Assembly (NCBI GenBank): GCA_947175035.1
Contig: CAMWLG010000008.1
Span: 1 to 64,000, forward strand
Reading direction: 5' to 3'
DNA length: 64,000 nt
Source of the DNA: an uncultured Lachnospiraceae bacterium
GTDB lineage: Bacteria; Bacillota; Clostridia; Lachnospirales; Lachnospiraceae
Part shown: positions 1 through 7,860 of the stretch, piece after piece
Layout of the letters: each line of letters starts with the position of its first letter
Numbering within the stretch: the first letter of the stretch is position 1
The notes under the pieces: generated by a model
What the model was told of the DNA's origin: nothing
What the model saw: the letters and a program-made list of their open reading frames with translations, nothing else
Databases searched by the model: none
Made by a program: the position numbers and the translations under genes

Positions 1-5
1 GTGTT

Positions 6-767
6 ATGAACAAGCAAATAGTCATATCCGCAAAGCATTTGAAAAAGGCTTTTGGAAAGGACGAAAATATCCAGGTGATTTATTCAGACCTGAATATTGA
101 TATTTACAAGGGAGATTTTACTATTATCATGGGTTCATCGGGGGCAGGTAAATCTACCTTAATGTATTCCCTCTCAGGGATGGATAAGCCGGATGGTGGG
201 GAGATCGACTTTGACGGAACAGACATCACAAAGTTAAACAATGACAAGCTGGCTGTGTTTCGGCGGAAAGAGTGCGGTTTCGTGTTTCAACAGATTTATT
301 TGATTGATAAGATGAACCTTATGGATAATGTCATTACGGCAGGAGTGCTGACAAGTAATGATAGGGAAGACATCAGAAATCGTGCACAGGAGCTGTTTTC
401 TTTGGTAAATATTCCTGAAAAAACATGGAGAAAAACATCTGCCCAGATTTCAGGAGGCGAAGCGCAAAGAGCGGGGATTGTCAGGGCGGTGATCAACAAT
501 CCCAATGTACTTTTTGCAGACGAGCCCACAGGTGCATTAAATTCCGCAAATTCGGCGGCAGTCCTTGATGTGTTTACTTCGCTTCATGAGAAAGGTCAGA
601 GTATCGTCATGGTTACCCACGACAAAAAATCAGCCCTGAGGGGAAACCGTGTGGTCTATATTAAAGACGGAAAGATTTTTGGTGAGTGTGATTTAGGAAA
701 ATTCGAGCCAGACAATATGGAAAGAACAGAAAAACTTGATCAATTCATTAAAGAAATGGGGTGGTAA
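6..767 (+). CDS. ABC transporter ATP-binding protein (MacB/LolD/BceA type)
   Basis: Cytoplasmic ATPase of an ABC export or extraction system. Walker A GSSGAGKST lies at about residues 43-51, the signature ISGGEAQRA at about 148, and Walker B with D-loop (LFADEPTGALN) at about 168; a late H-loop histidine sits in VTHDKK. The 253 aa length is normal. The FtsX-type permease starts 3 nt after the stop, so the two form one transporter, probably of the MacB/Bce class that handles lipids or antimicrobial peptides rather than importing nutrients. The substrate cannot be read from sequence. The ATG at 6 is so close to the window edge that its ribosome site cannot be judged. Confidence 0.93.
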   Translation: MNKQIVISAKHLKKAFGKDENIQVIYSDLNIDIYKGDFTIIMGSSGAGKSTLMYSLSGMDKPDGGEIDFDGTDITKLNNDKLAVFRRKECGFVFQQIYLIDKMNLMDNVITAGVLTSNDREDIRNRAQELFSLVNIPEKTWRKTSAQISGGEAQRAGIVRAVINNPNVLFADEPTGALNSANSAAVLDVFTSLHEKGQSIVMVTHDKKSALRGNRVVYIKDGKIFGECDLGKFEPDNMERTEKLDQFIKEMGW

Positions 768-770
768 CAA

Positions 771-3020
771 ATGAAGCTGCGCATCATGAAGAAAATATCC
801 ACGCTTACTCTGCACAATTTGAACAAAGCAAAGGGACAGTACATATCTTATGGGGTGTTTATCTGCCTGAGTGCATTTATTATAAATATTGCCCTTGTGC
901 TTGCCTTTCAAACCTTTGATGCCTATGACAGCCTTTTTGATGAGCTTGACACAGCGGACATCAATTTAATCATTCCGCAGATTCAGGATCATGATGATTT
1001 GCACGCAGAGGTGGAGGAGATTGACGGGGTATCATTTGTTGAAAAGCATGAAGGAGTATTTACTTCAGTGACAGTCCGTGAATTTGCAGGGTCTGATTTT
1101 GACATGAATACGGTTTTTTACAATATTGATGAGGAAAGGAAGCTGAATCTGCTTGATGTTACGACAAAGGCGGGAAAGAACAGCGATTCTGTCTACATTC
1201 CCATGTATATGAAAGAATTAGGCGGTTTTATGGAGGGTGGCAGTATCACTTATTCCATAGACGGCAAGGAACATACCTATGATGTTGGCGGAATTATATT
1301 GGAAATGCAGTATGGAAATTATGGTACCGGAATGATTGGCGGATATTTTCCAAAAGAAGTTTATGAGGACTTTGCGGCTGAATACAGTGATCATATCATT
1401 ACGGAATATTCCATAAAAACAACCCAAAACGCCGATTTAAGCAAAATCAAAAATACATTATCTAAAATGATAAAAGAGAAAGAAATTGCATTATTAAGCA
1501 TCAGTGACAGATCCACTGCAAAACAAACCCGAACAATGGTCTGTACGCTGCTTGTCGTTATCTTTTTGGCGCTTGCCGCAATGATACTGGTAGTGAGTAT
1601 TTTCCTCAGTAATTTTCGGATACGAAGTGCAATCGAGGATGAGCTGGCACAGATGGGAGTATTAAAAGCGATTGGTTATACAAGTAGTTTGATCATTGCT
1701 TCAACGGTGACGCCTTATGTGCTTGTAGGCATTTTTGCCACAGTAATTGGAATTATTGTGTCCTATGCCGTTTTGCCTTTTGTAGCGGGTGTCTTAGCAA
1801 TCCAATCAGGATTTTCCTATACTCCTGCTTTTGATATCGCGGCTATGCTGATTGTAGTACTGATACTGACATTGGCGATATTACTTTTTTCCTATATTTC
1901 AGCAATGAAAATACATGGATTAGAGCCTATCAATGCCATAAGAGGCATTGTCGGAGCAGAATCAGCGGGACAAAGTATATTACTGTTTGCAGTCGCATTT
2001 GGTATCATGGTACTTCTGTCTTTCGCAGGAACACTGCTATACAATGTAAGTGTTAAGCCGGAAAATTTTATGAATACGATTTCAGAGGAGTTACCGTCTG
2101 TTATTTTTACGGCGGGGGATGAAAAAATGGCGGAACTCAAAGAAATTCTCCAAGAGGACAGTCGTGTGGAGCTTTTTATGGAATATATTTGCGTACCTGT
2201 AAGTTATACTGATGGAAGCCTTACCGCTTTTGTGTGTGAAGATTTTTCAAAAGTAACAAACGATATATGTTATCAGGGAAACAGTCCTGTGAAAGATAAT
2301 GAAATTGCAGTAGGAAATGCACTTGCGGACGATTACCCTATCGGTAATGAAATAGAGATCACTGTCGGCTCTAAATCGGGGAATTACATTGTAACAGGCT
2401 ATATTCAAAGCGTCAACAATGCCGGGGCGGTATGTCAGCTGACGAGTAAGGGATATGAAAACCTTGGCGAAAAAACTAATTCCGTCAATGTTTATCTGCA
2501 GAATACAAATGCCGATGAGTTTATAAAGGAGTATGAAGAAACCTACAATACAGTAGTGAAATCATCAGTCAATTTTGAACAGTTGAGTACGAACAGTCAA
2601 ATGATGTATACAGGTATTGTTTCAGTCATTATGATAATCCTGTTTGTGATTTCCGTCCTGATGGTGCTGCTTGTGATGTATGTAATTATAAACTCCATGA
2701 TAAGCAGGCGCAGACAGGAATTTGGAATCTATAAAGCAATCGGATATACAAACAGACAGCTTACCGTTAAGACGGCACTTGAGTTGATACCTATTGTGGC
2801 TGTGGCGTCAATCATTTCGGCAATCGCTGGATTGTGGTATCTTCCCGCAATCGACAATGTTATTTTTTCCCTGATTGGGGCTGTAAAAAATCAGTTTGAA
2901 GTATCAGTTTGGATATTGATGGTATTTGCGCTTGTGTTTACTTTTGTGACATTTTTAATCAGTGTACTTCTTTCTGCACCGATTAAAAAAATTACGGCAT
3001 ATTCACTCTTAAAAGATTAA
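771..3020 (+). CDS. FtsX-like ABC transporter permease
   Basis: Membrane partner of the ATPase just upstream. The 749 aa protein has an N-terminal membrane helix (about 25-50), a large extracytoplasmic region, three helices at about 255-390 forming the first FtsX domain, a further helix pair and second extracellular region, then a second FtsX domain at about 620-745. The motif MGVLKAIGYT in the first half is echoed by FGIYKAIGYT in the second, the usual internal duplication of this family. The end of the ATPase gene supplies GGTGG before the ATG. Function is inferred as export or membrane extraction of an amphipathic compound, with the DNA-binding protein downstream as the likely regulator. 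Confidence 0.9.
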   Translation: MKLRIMKKISTLTLHNLNKAKGQYISYGVFICLSAFIINIALVLAFQTFDAYDSLFDELDTADINLIIPQIQDHDDLHAEVEEIDGVSFVEKHEGVFTSVTVREFAGSDFDMNTVFYNIDEERKLNLLDVTTKAGKNSDSVYIPMYMKELGGFMEGGSITYSIDGKEHTYDVGGIILEMQYGNYGTGMIGGYFPKEVYEDFAAEYSDHIITEYSIKTTQNADLSKIKNTLSKMIKEKEIALLSISDRSTAKQTRTMVCTLLVVIFLALAAMILVVSIFLSNFRIRSAIEDELAQMGVLKAIGYTSSLIIASTVTPYVLVGIFATVIGIIVSYAVLPFVAGVLAIQSGFSYTPAFDIAAMLIVVLILTLAILLFSYISAMKIHGLEPINAIRGIVGAESAGQSILLFAVAFGIMVLLSFAGTLLYNVSVKPENFMNTISEELPSVIFTAGDEKMAELKEILQEDSRVELFMEYICVPVSYTDGSLTAFVCEDFSKVTNDICYQGNSPVKDNEIAVGNALADDYPIGNEIEITVGSKSGNYIVTGYIQSVNNAGAVCQLTSKGYENLGEKTNSVNVYLQNTNADEFIKEYEETYNTVVKSSVNFEQLSTNSQMMYTGIVSVIMIILFVISVLMVLLVMYVIINSMISRRRQEFGIYKAIGYTNRQLTVKTALELIPIVAVASIISAIAGLWYLPAIDNVIFSLIGAVKNQFEVSVWILMVFALVFTFVTFLISVLLSAPIKKITAYSLLKD

Positions 3021-3032
3021 AGGAGGTTTCAT

Positions 3033-3911
3033 ATGAATTTTTCTGAAAAATTAAAGGAAATACGCAAAAAAGAAGGTATCTCACAGGAACAGCTTGCCGA
3101 AAGAATCGGTGTTTCAAGGCAGGCGATCACCAAGTGGGAAACCGGAAAAGGGCTGCCTGATGTGGAAAATATGGTAATCATAGCAGAGATTTTTAAAACT
3201 ACCTTAGATGAACTGCTTATGGATTCCATTACACAAGCCGCTCCGGAAACATCCGTATATACCAGTGAAACAATCTATGACATTGACCGTGAAAAACACT
3301 TTGATGTCAATATTGGCAGTGCGGCTACAATCCTGCTGTCATCAGGCAATGACGAGAAACTGCATATTAAGCTGTCCTCAGAAACCCTTGAAAAAATAGA
3401 CTCCATATTTAAGATAAAACTGGATGAAAAGAAAAATAAGCTGGATGTGATCTGCCTGAACCAAAATAAGTTAAGCCGCTATGAAGCGGAGGAGTCACTG
3501 ACAGTTGAGATTATCCTTCCAAATAAATATTCTGAAAGCTGTGAGATCACAGCCAGCGTGAAACTGCTTGCAATAAAGAATCTTCATCTGAACCGTTTAG
3601 AATATGATGGCGATGCAGAGCATGTCTTGATTTCAGACAGCAGTGGAAGTCTGGAATTCACAGCAAAAACAGATTATGAAATCACGGTGGATAAAATTAC
3701 AGGAAGGCTGGATATTAACCAATGGAAGGCAAAAGCAATTGTGCATATTCCAGAAAAAAATATAGTAAATGTCCTCAATAAAGGCAGAAAATGTAATGTA
3801 TATTATACAAAAGAAGGAAAAGTGATAGAATGTGAAAATACCGTTGACAGTGAAAATGAAATCAGTGTTTCGGGAATATTTTCAGAACTGGTTGTGGATT
3901 TGACAATATAG
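3033..3911 (+). CDS. XRE-family transcriptional regulator with C-terminal adhesin-like beta domain
   Basis: The N-terminal 60 residues are a Cro/C1-type helix-turn-helix (ISQEQLAERIGVSRQAITKWE). The following ~220 residues look beta-rich (repeated short strands such as LHIKLSS, LDVICLN, CEITASVKL), resembling the DUF4097-type domain seen in putative adhesins; this part is recognised only by general pattern. The start has a strong site, AAAGGAGG, 6 nt before the ATG. It lies 12 nt after the permease stop in the same direction, so it is probably co-transcribed and may regulate the transporter. No membrane helix is visible, so the beta domain would be cytoplasmic. Confidence 0.85.
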   Translation: MNFSEKLKEIRKKEGISQEQLAERIGVSRQAITKWETGKGLPDVENMVIIAEIFKTTLDELLMDSITQAAPETSVYTSETIYDIDREKHFDVNIGSAATILLSSGNDEKLHIKLSSETLEKIDSIFKIKLDEKKNKLDVICLNQNKLSRYEAEESLTVEIILPNKYSESCEITASVKLLAIKNLHLNRLEYDGDAEHVLISDSSGSLEFTAKTDYEITVDKITGRLDINQWKAKAIVHIPEKNIVNVLNKGRKCNVYYTKEGKVIECENTVDSENEISVSGIFSELVVDLTI

Positions 3912-3957
3912 GATAATCCTTCATTGCTCATTATACATTACGCACTCCTGCGCATAA

Positions 3958-3987
3958 AAAATCGCACAGAACAATCTGTGCGATTTT
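3958..3987. terminator. Bidirectional hairpin between XRE gene and tRNA-Ser
   Basis: A perfect 13-bp stem, AAAATCGCACAGA and its complement, closes a 4-nt loop. A-rich sequence flanks it on the left and T-rich on the right, so it reads as an intrinsic terminator from either side. It sits 46 nt after the XRE stop codon and 3 nt beyond the 3' end of the tRNA on the opposite strand. Confidence 0.85.
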
Positions 3988-3990
3988 GCG

Positions 3991-4078
3991 CGGAGAAAGA
4001 GGGATTTGAACCCTCGCGCCGGTTGCCCGACCTACACCCTTAGCAGGGGCGCCTCTTCGGCCTCTTGAGTATTTCTCC
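3991..4078 (-). tRNA. tRNA-Ser (anticodon GCT)
   Basis: The reverse strand folds as a class II tRNA of 88 nt. The acceptor stem is GGAGAAA with TTTCTCC and discriminator G. The anticodon loop CTGCTAA carries GCT, and a long variable arm (GTCGGGCAACCGGC region) is typical of serine tRNAs. The T arm GAGGGTTCAAATCCCTC is canonical. No CCA is encoded, so it must be added after transcription. A consensus promoter lies upstream and a hairpin terminator immediately downstream, making this a single-gene unit. Confidence 0.95.
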
Positions 4079-4138
4079 TCAATCCGAACTGCATCTCTGC
4101 CAATATTCAGCTGTCGTCACTTATATGACGCACATGTT

Positions 4139-4167
4139 ATTATACCTAAGACTGCCCTGTTTGTCAA
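4139..4167 (-). promoter_or_regulatory. Consensus sigma-A promoter of tRNA-Ser
   Basis: On the minus strand, TTGACA and TATAAT are separated by exactly 17 nt, a perfect match to the housekeeping consensus, about 60 nt before the tRNA. This is the strongest promoter visible in the window and fits a stable RNA gene. Confidence 0.9.
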
Positions 4168-4213
4168 TCAGTTTTTATAAAAATCACCTAAAATTGCTTT
4201 TCGATTCATTTCA

Positions 4214-4768
4214 TCAGGCTTCTGTCCTATATTCTTGAATTGCCGTCTCGTACAAATTGTTGCCTTGGGAATCAATCACCACAATCACGGGGAACTTTTC
4301 AACCTTTAACCTGCGAATCGCCTCCGTGCCCAAATCATCATAAGCAATCACTTCCGATTCTATGATAGAACGGGAAAGCAGCGCCCCTGCGCCCCCCACC
4401 GCGGCAAAATACACCGCACCATTGCGCACAATGGCAGCTTTCACTTCCTCGGAACGCTTTCCCTTGCCAATCATTCCAATCAGTCCCAAATCCAACAATG
4501 CCGGCGTGTATTTATCCATCCTGCTCGCCGTGGTGGGACCCGCGGAACCGATAGGCCGCCCTTCTCTTGCCGGGGAGGGACCCATATAATAGATTACATT
4601 GTTTTTTATTTCCAAGGGTAAGCTTTCCCCTTTTTGCAGCGCCTCATACATCCTTTTGTGTGCTGCATCCCTCGCCGTGTAAATCGTCCCTGTCAAATAA
4701 ACATAGTCTCCGGCGTGAAGGTTCGCCACATCCTCCGCTCCAAAGGGTACATTTATATATTTATCCAT
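4214..4768 (-). CDS. fumB: Class I fumarate hydratase, beta (C-terminal) subunit
   Basis: Forms with the alpha subunit an iron-sulfur hydratase that interconverts fumarate and malate (or acts on tartrate in close paralogues). The conserved stretch GPTTASRMDKYTP and the GGAGALLS segment are diagnostic of the beta/C-terminal domain. The ORF track starts at 4852, but family length (about 185 aa) and the N-terminus MDKYINVPFG point to the ATG at 4768, giving 184 aa. The alpha gene lies upstream in the same direction with about 110 nt between, containing two hairpins. The L(+)-tartrate dehydratase beta subunit is an alternative name; fumarase is more likely in anaerobic clostridia. Confidence 0.9.
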   Translation of the reverse strand: MDKYINVPFGAEDVANLHAGDYVYLTGTIYTARDAAHKRMYEALQKGESLPLEIKNNVIYYMGPSPAREGRPIGSAGPTTASRMDKYTPALLDLGLIGMIGKGKRSEEVKAAIVRNGAVYFAAVGGAGALLSRSIIESEVIAYDDLGTEAIRRLKVEKFPVIVVIDSQGNNLYETAIQEYRTEA

Positions 4769-4806
4769 ATCATCCGCCCGACCTTTCTGTATCCTGCGAA
4801 TTCTCG

Positions 4807-4834
4807 ACAACGAAAAGCGCAAGCTTTTTGTTGT
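4807..4834 (-). repeat. Intercistronic hairpin 1 between fumarase subunit genes
   Basis: ACAACGAAAAGC and GCTTTTTGTTGT form a 12-bp stem with one G-T pair around a GCAA loop. It lies in the gap between the alpha and beta genes, 38 nt before the beta start codon. No T-tract follows, so it is more likely an mRNA stability or processing structure than a terminator. Confidence 0.6.
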
Positions 4835-4858
4835 ATGCTGACGCAGGCACAAATTTGC

Positions 4859-4885
4859 GATTGAAAAATCAAAGATTTTTCAATC
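4859..4885 (-). repeat. Intercistronic hairpin 2 overlapping the fumarase alpha stop codon
   Basis: GATTGAAAAATC and its perfect complement form a 12-bp stem around a 3-nt loop. The stem begins in the last sense codon (GAT) and the TGA stop of the alpha gene. It is A/T-rich and not followed by a T-run on the transcribed strand. Probably an RNA processing or translation-termination structure. Confidence 0.6.
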
Positions 4886-5725
4886 TAGTACCCTCACCAC
4901 ATGGCGATTCACATGACAGCAAATATTGACTGCCACCGGCAGCCCTGCTATATGAGTCGGATATGTGTTTATGTTCACCGCCAAAGCCGTCGTGCTCCCG
5001 CCTAACCCCCCTGGACCAATACCGGAGGCATTAATTTTACTTAACAGCTCCTCCTCCAACTCCCTCACATAAGGAATCTCCGAATGTTCATTCACAGGTC
5101 TTGTAAGCGCCTGCTTTGCCATCAGCGCACATTTCTCAAACGTGCCGCCGATACCCACACCGACCACCATGGGGGGACAGGCATTGGGACCGGCATCCCT
5201 CACTGCGGTAAGAACCGCATTTTTCACACCTTCTATGCCATCAGCAGGTTTTAACATAAAGACGCGACTCATATTCTCGCTTCCAAAGCCCTTGGGCGCG
5301 ATAGTAATTTTCACTTGATCTCCCGCCACGATACTATAGTGAATAATTGCAGGGGTATTGTCCTTTGTGTTGTCTCTGTATATGGGGTCTTTCACTACTG
5401 ATTTGCGCAGATACCCGTCCACATAGCCACGGCGCACACCTTCATTGATGGCATCCTCCAACACGCCTCCCTCAAAATGAACATCCTGGCCGATCTCCAT
5501 AAACACAACTGCCATACCGGTATCCTGACAAATGGGAATCATATCCTCTCCCGCTATCTGCAAATTTTCCTGCAATTGTTCCAGAATCTGTTTCCCAAGT
5601 GGCGCCTTCTCCTGGATGGCGGCATTCTCCAAAGCACATTTCATGTCCTGTGAGAGAAAGTGATTCGCCTCAATGCACATCTCGCTGATATTATCCACAA
5701 TAAGCTTTACATCAATTGTTCTCAT
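4880..5725 (-). CDS. fumA: Class I fumarate hydratase, alpha (N-terminal) subunit
   Basis: Catalytic iron-sulfur subunit of the two-subunit fumarase. Family hallmarks are PICQDTGMAVVFMEIG, NTKDNTPAIIHY and IGPGGLGGSTTAL, and conserved cysteines occur at CQDTG and NACPP. The 281 aa length matches the stand-alone alpha subunit, whereas aerobic-type fusions carry both domains in about 500 aa. It follows the HIT gene by 13 nt and precedes the beta gene, so it is part of an operon read leftward. The enzyme would serve the reductive branch of the TCA pathway in an anaerobe; this role is inferred. Confidence 0.93.
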   Translation of the reverse strand: MRTIDVKLIVDNISEMCIEANHFLSQDMKCALENAAIQEKAPLGKQILEQLQENLQIAGEDMIPICQDTGMAVVFMEIGQDVHFEGGVLEDAINEGVRRGYVDGYLRKSVVKDPIYRDNTKDNTPAIIHYSIVAGDQVKITIAPKGFGSENMSRVFMLKPADGIEGVKNAVLTAVRDAGPNACPPMVVGVGIGGTFEKCALMAKQALTRPVNEHSEIPYVRELEEELLSKINASGIGPGGLGGSTTALAVNINTYPTHIAGLPVAVNICCHVNRHVVRVLD

Positions 5726-5738
5726 ATGTACCCCTGAA

Positions 5739-6152
5739 TTAATCCGTAATCTGTTCTTTTATCGCTTCCAATTCTTCCTGTGAAGGCTTGCCGGCAATCC
5801 AACCAATCTCTTGTCCGTCACTCTCATAACGGGGAATCATATGCATATGAAAATGCATCACTGTCTGTCCAGCAATTTCCCCATTATTTTGCACCAGATT
5901 CAAACCATCACAATGCAGTTTATCCTTCATCATAACCGCCACTTTTTGTGCCGTGGGAAGTACCTTCGCGGCAATCTCCGTCGGCAGCTCAAAAAGATTG
6001 TCCGCATGTTCCTTGGGAATAATCAAGGCATGCCCTTTTGTAGCCGGTCCCAAATCCAAGATCACACGAAAGAGCTCATCCTCGTAAATCGTCTTGGAAG
6101 GAATCTCTCCGCCCGCAATCTTACAAAAGATACAATCATCCTTTTTCATCAT
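5739..6152 (-). CDS. HIT-family nucleotide hydrolase/transferase
   Basis: A 137 aa histidine-triad protein. CIFCKIAGGEIPSK at the N-terminus and the active-site triad HFHMHMIPRY near residue 100 define the HINT-like branch, which hydrolyses nucleoside phosphoramidates or adenylates. The two N-terminal cysteines (CxxC) with later histidines could bind zinc as in HINT proteins. Two tandem ATGs occur; the second (6149) has better spacing from the AGGAG site. It sits between the flavodoxin-SCP2 gene and fumarase, probably co-transcribed without a direct functional link. Confidence 0.93.
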   Translation of the reverse strand: MMKKDDCIFCKIAGGEIPSKTIYEDELFRVILDLGPATKGHALIIPKEHADNLFELPTEIAAKVLPTAQKVAVMMKDKLHCDGLNLVQNNGEIAGQTVMHFHMHMIPRYESDGQEIGWIAGKPSQEELEAIKEQITD

Positions 6153-6158
6153 TCACTC

Positions 6159-7157
6159 CTACCTTTCTTCAAATGAAAATACCTGATCCAGCATTTTCAA
6201 AATCTTCAAATCGCCCTTCATGGTCATTGCCCCGGACATAAATGCCCGCAAGAATGTCATTCTTCCGTTTACGATTTCCTCCATTGTGGCCCGGTCTGTA
6301 TTCATCACGATATCCGGCAAATCGCAGACCCCGTAACTGCACTCCACAGCAGAATTGTTGATATTCATTACCAGTGCTTTACTTTTCTCCCCGATATTGA
6401 TACTGCAGACTGCGTGAAAACCAGCCTGGGGTTTGAACGCTCCTCGCAGCTCTGTGATATATTCCTCTTCGTTCTCCCCGCCCTGCTGACTCAGCTTATC
6501 TTTGAAGAGGCTGGTCAACTCCTGAATATCCTCTTTCTGGCGCTGTACATAGCTGTCATCGGACACATATTTTGACAGCTGCTCCGTCTCCTGAGGCGAT
6601 AAATTAATCGCTGGAGCCACGGCAATCTTCTGGCGCACCGCCTGATTGCTGGCAGGAAAGCTTGTCGCACGCTGATTGATCGTGCGATACAGATTCTCTG
6701 TTCGCTTCTCAATGATATTGGCATAACCTTCATTCATTTCCAACGCCACGGTATTCTCAATATAACCGCACAGACCGCTGCAGGGCAATCCTCCCAGAAT
6801 CTCCCATGCATTGGATAAATCCAACTTTGCCTCGCGCTCACCATAGGTTGTGGACATAACAACCGGACACATATAAATCTTTGCAATGCGTTCTTTATCT
6901 CCATAGAGCCAACAAGCATCCAAAAATTGCTGCATATACCCGCCGATTCCAAACCACTCCACTGTGGTAGCCAGAACGATACCATCCGCATCCTTCAAAG
7001 TCTGCGGTAATGTGGGAATCGAATTCTTGATCTCATACAGATTATAACGTGTCACATTGACACGCAATTCCTCCAATACTTCCTGCATCTTATTAATCAC
7101 ATAGTTCGTGGGATCATCAATGAGTCCCCTTCCGCCGTAGTAAATATGAATATTCAA
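6159..7157 (-). CDS. Flavodoxin-like NADPH-dependent FMN reductase fused to an SCP2 sterol-carrier domain
   Basis: Residues 1 to about 190 resemble a flavodoxin/FMN reductase fold (IYYGGRG at the start; DGIVLATTVEWFGIGG as a flavin-loop-like segment). Residues about 235-332 resemble an SCP2 lipid-binding domain (VMNTDRATMEEIVNGRM, AFMSGAMTMKGDLKILKML). The track starts at ATG 7190, inside the rhomboid gene. A better start is TTG at 7157: it is preceded by GAGAGGTG, begins with LNIHIYYGG, and overlaps the rhomboid stop as TTGA, the arrangement expected for coupled translation. That gives 332 aa. The substrate is unknown; the fusion suggests flavin-dependent chemistry on a hydrophobic ligand. 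Confidence 0.8.
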   Translation of the reverse strand: MNIHIYYGGRGLIDDPTNYVINKMQEVLEELRVNVTRYNLYEIKNSIPTLPQTLKDADGIVLATTVEWFGIGGYMQQFLDACWLYGDKERIAKIYMCPVVMSTTYGEREAKLDLSNAWEILGGLPCSGLCGYIENTVALEMNEGYANIIEKRTENLYRTINQRATSFPASNQAVRQKIAVAPAINLSPQETEQLSKYVSDDSYVQRQKEDIQELTSLFKDKLSQQGGENEEEYITELRGAFKPQAGFHAVCSINIGEKSKALVMNINNSAVECSYGVCDLPDIVMNTDRATMEEIVNGRMTFLRAFMSGAMTMKGDLKILKMLDQVFSFEER

Positions 7158-7801
7158 ATTTGCACCTCTCGTTTGTATTTTCTCTGACACAAATTGCGCG
7201 CCAGAATATATATTGAACCAGTCACAAAACCTACCGCCAATCCTCCTACATGAGCTGCATTATCAATATTTTCTATCACATATCCATCATATATTGACAA
7301 TGCGACCATAATCATGAACCTGACAGGGGGCACGGTATTTCTATACTCCCGCGAAAACAACACCATCGCAAGCAACAAGCCGTCCAGACCAAATATGGCT
7401 CCGCTGGCACCTACGGACATCGAAGAGTTCAATGTAATCACCTTGTTGACAAGAGAGAGCACATTGCCTCCCAGTCCTGACAAAAAGTAGACGAGCGTAA
7501 AACAAAGATGCCCTGTCTCCTTTTCCAGCATCGCTCCCATGAACAGCAGAAAAATCATATTGCTAAACAAATGCTCCGTGTCAACATGCAAAAACATAGA
7601 CCACAATAGCCGCCCGTACTCCTGTTGCCCCAGAACACCCTGCACGGATAATCCACCCATATCATATAACAGATCTCTGGTAAAAATACAGACAATAAAT
7701 ACTATCGTGTTGATAATCGCCAGCGAAACGCTGACAATGGGCATGTCTTTATATCTTGCAGGCAATCCTCCCACCTTCTTCGTAAAAATCAAAAAATTCA
7801 A
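7154..7801 (-). CDS. Rhomboid-family intramembrane serine protease
   Basis: A membrane protease of about six helices. The catalytic serine is in GASGAIFG and the catalytic histidine in DNAAHVGGLAVGF; the L1-loop region contains the HVDTEHLFSNM segment typical of the family (two histidines and an asparagine of the oxyanion site). The listed start is TTG at 7801 without a clear ribosome site; a TTG at 7765 lies after AAGGTGGGAGG and may be the real start (203 aa). The stop overlaps the start of the flavodoxin-SCP2 gene by translational coupling. Substrates cannot be predicted. Confidence 0.92.
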   Translation of the reverse strand: MNFLIFTKKVGGLPARYKDMPIVSVSLAIINTIVFIVCIFTRDLLYDMGGLSVQGVLGQQEYGRLLWSMFLHVDTEHLFSNMIFLLFMGAMLEKETGHLCFTLVYFLSGLGGNVLSLVNKVITLNSSMSVGASGAIFGLDGLLLAMVLFSREYRNTVPPVRFMIMVALSIYDGYVIENIDNAAHVGGLAVGFVTGSIYILARNLCQRKYKREVQI

Positions 7802-7820
7802 ATCAATAAAACTCTTATTA

Positions 7821-7850
7821 AATGTACCACTCTTTACCCCAATACGTCAA
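7821..7850 (-). promoter_or_regulatory. Probable promoter of the rhomboid-to-fumarase operon
   Basis: Minus-strand TTGACG and TACATT with an 18-nt spacer lie in the 59-nt gap between the last Tad-locus gene (FHA) and the rhomboid gene. This would separate the Tad operon from the operon downstream. The match is moderate. Confidence 0.45.
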
Positions 7851-7860
7851 CAAGCAACAA

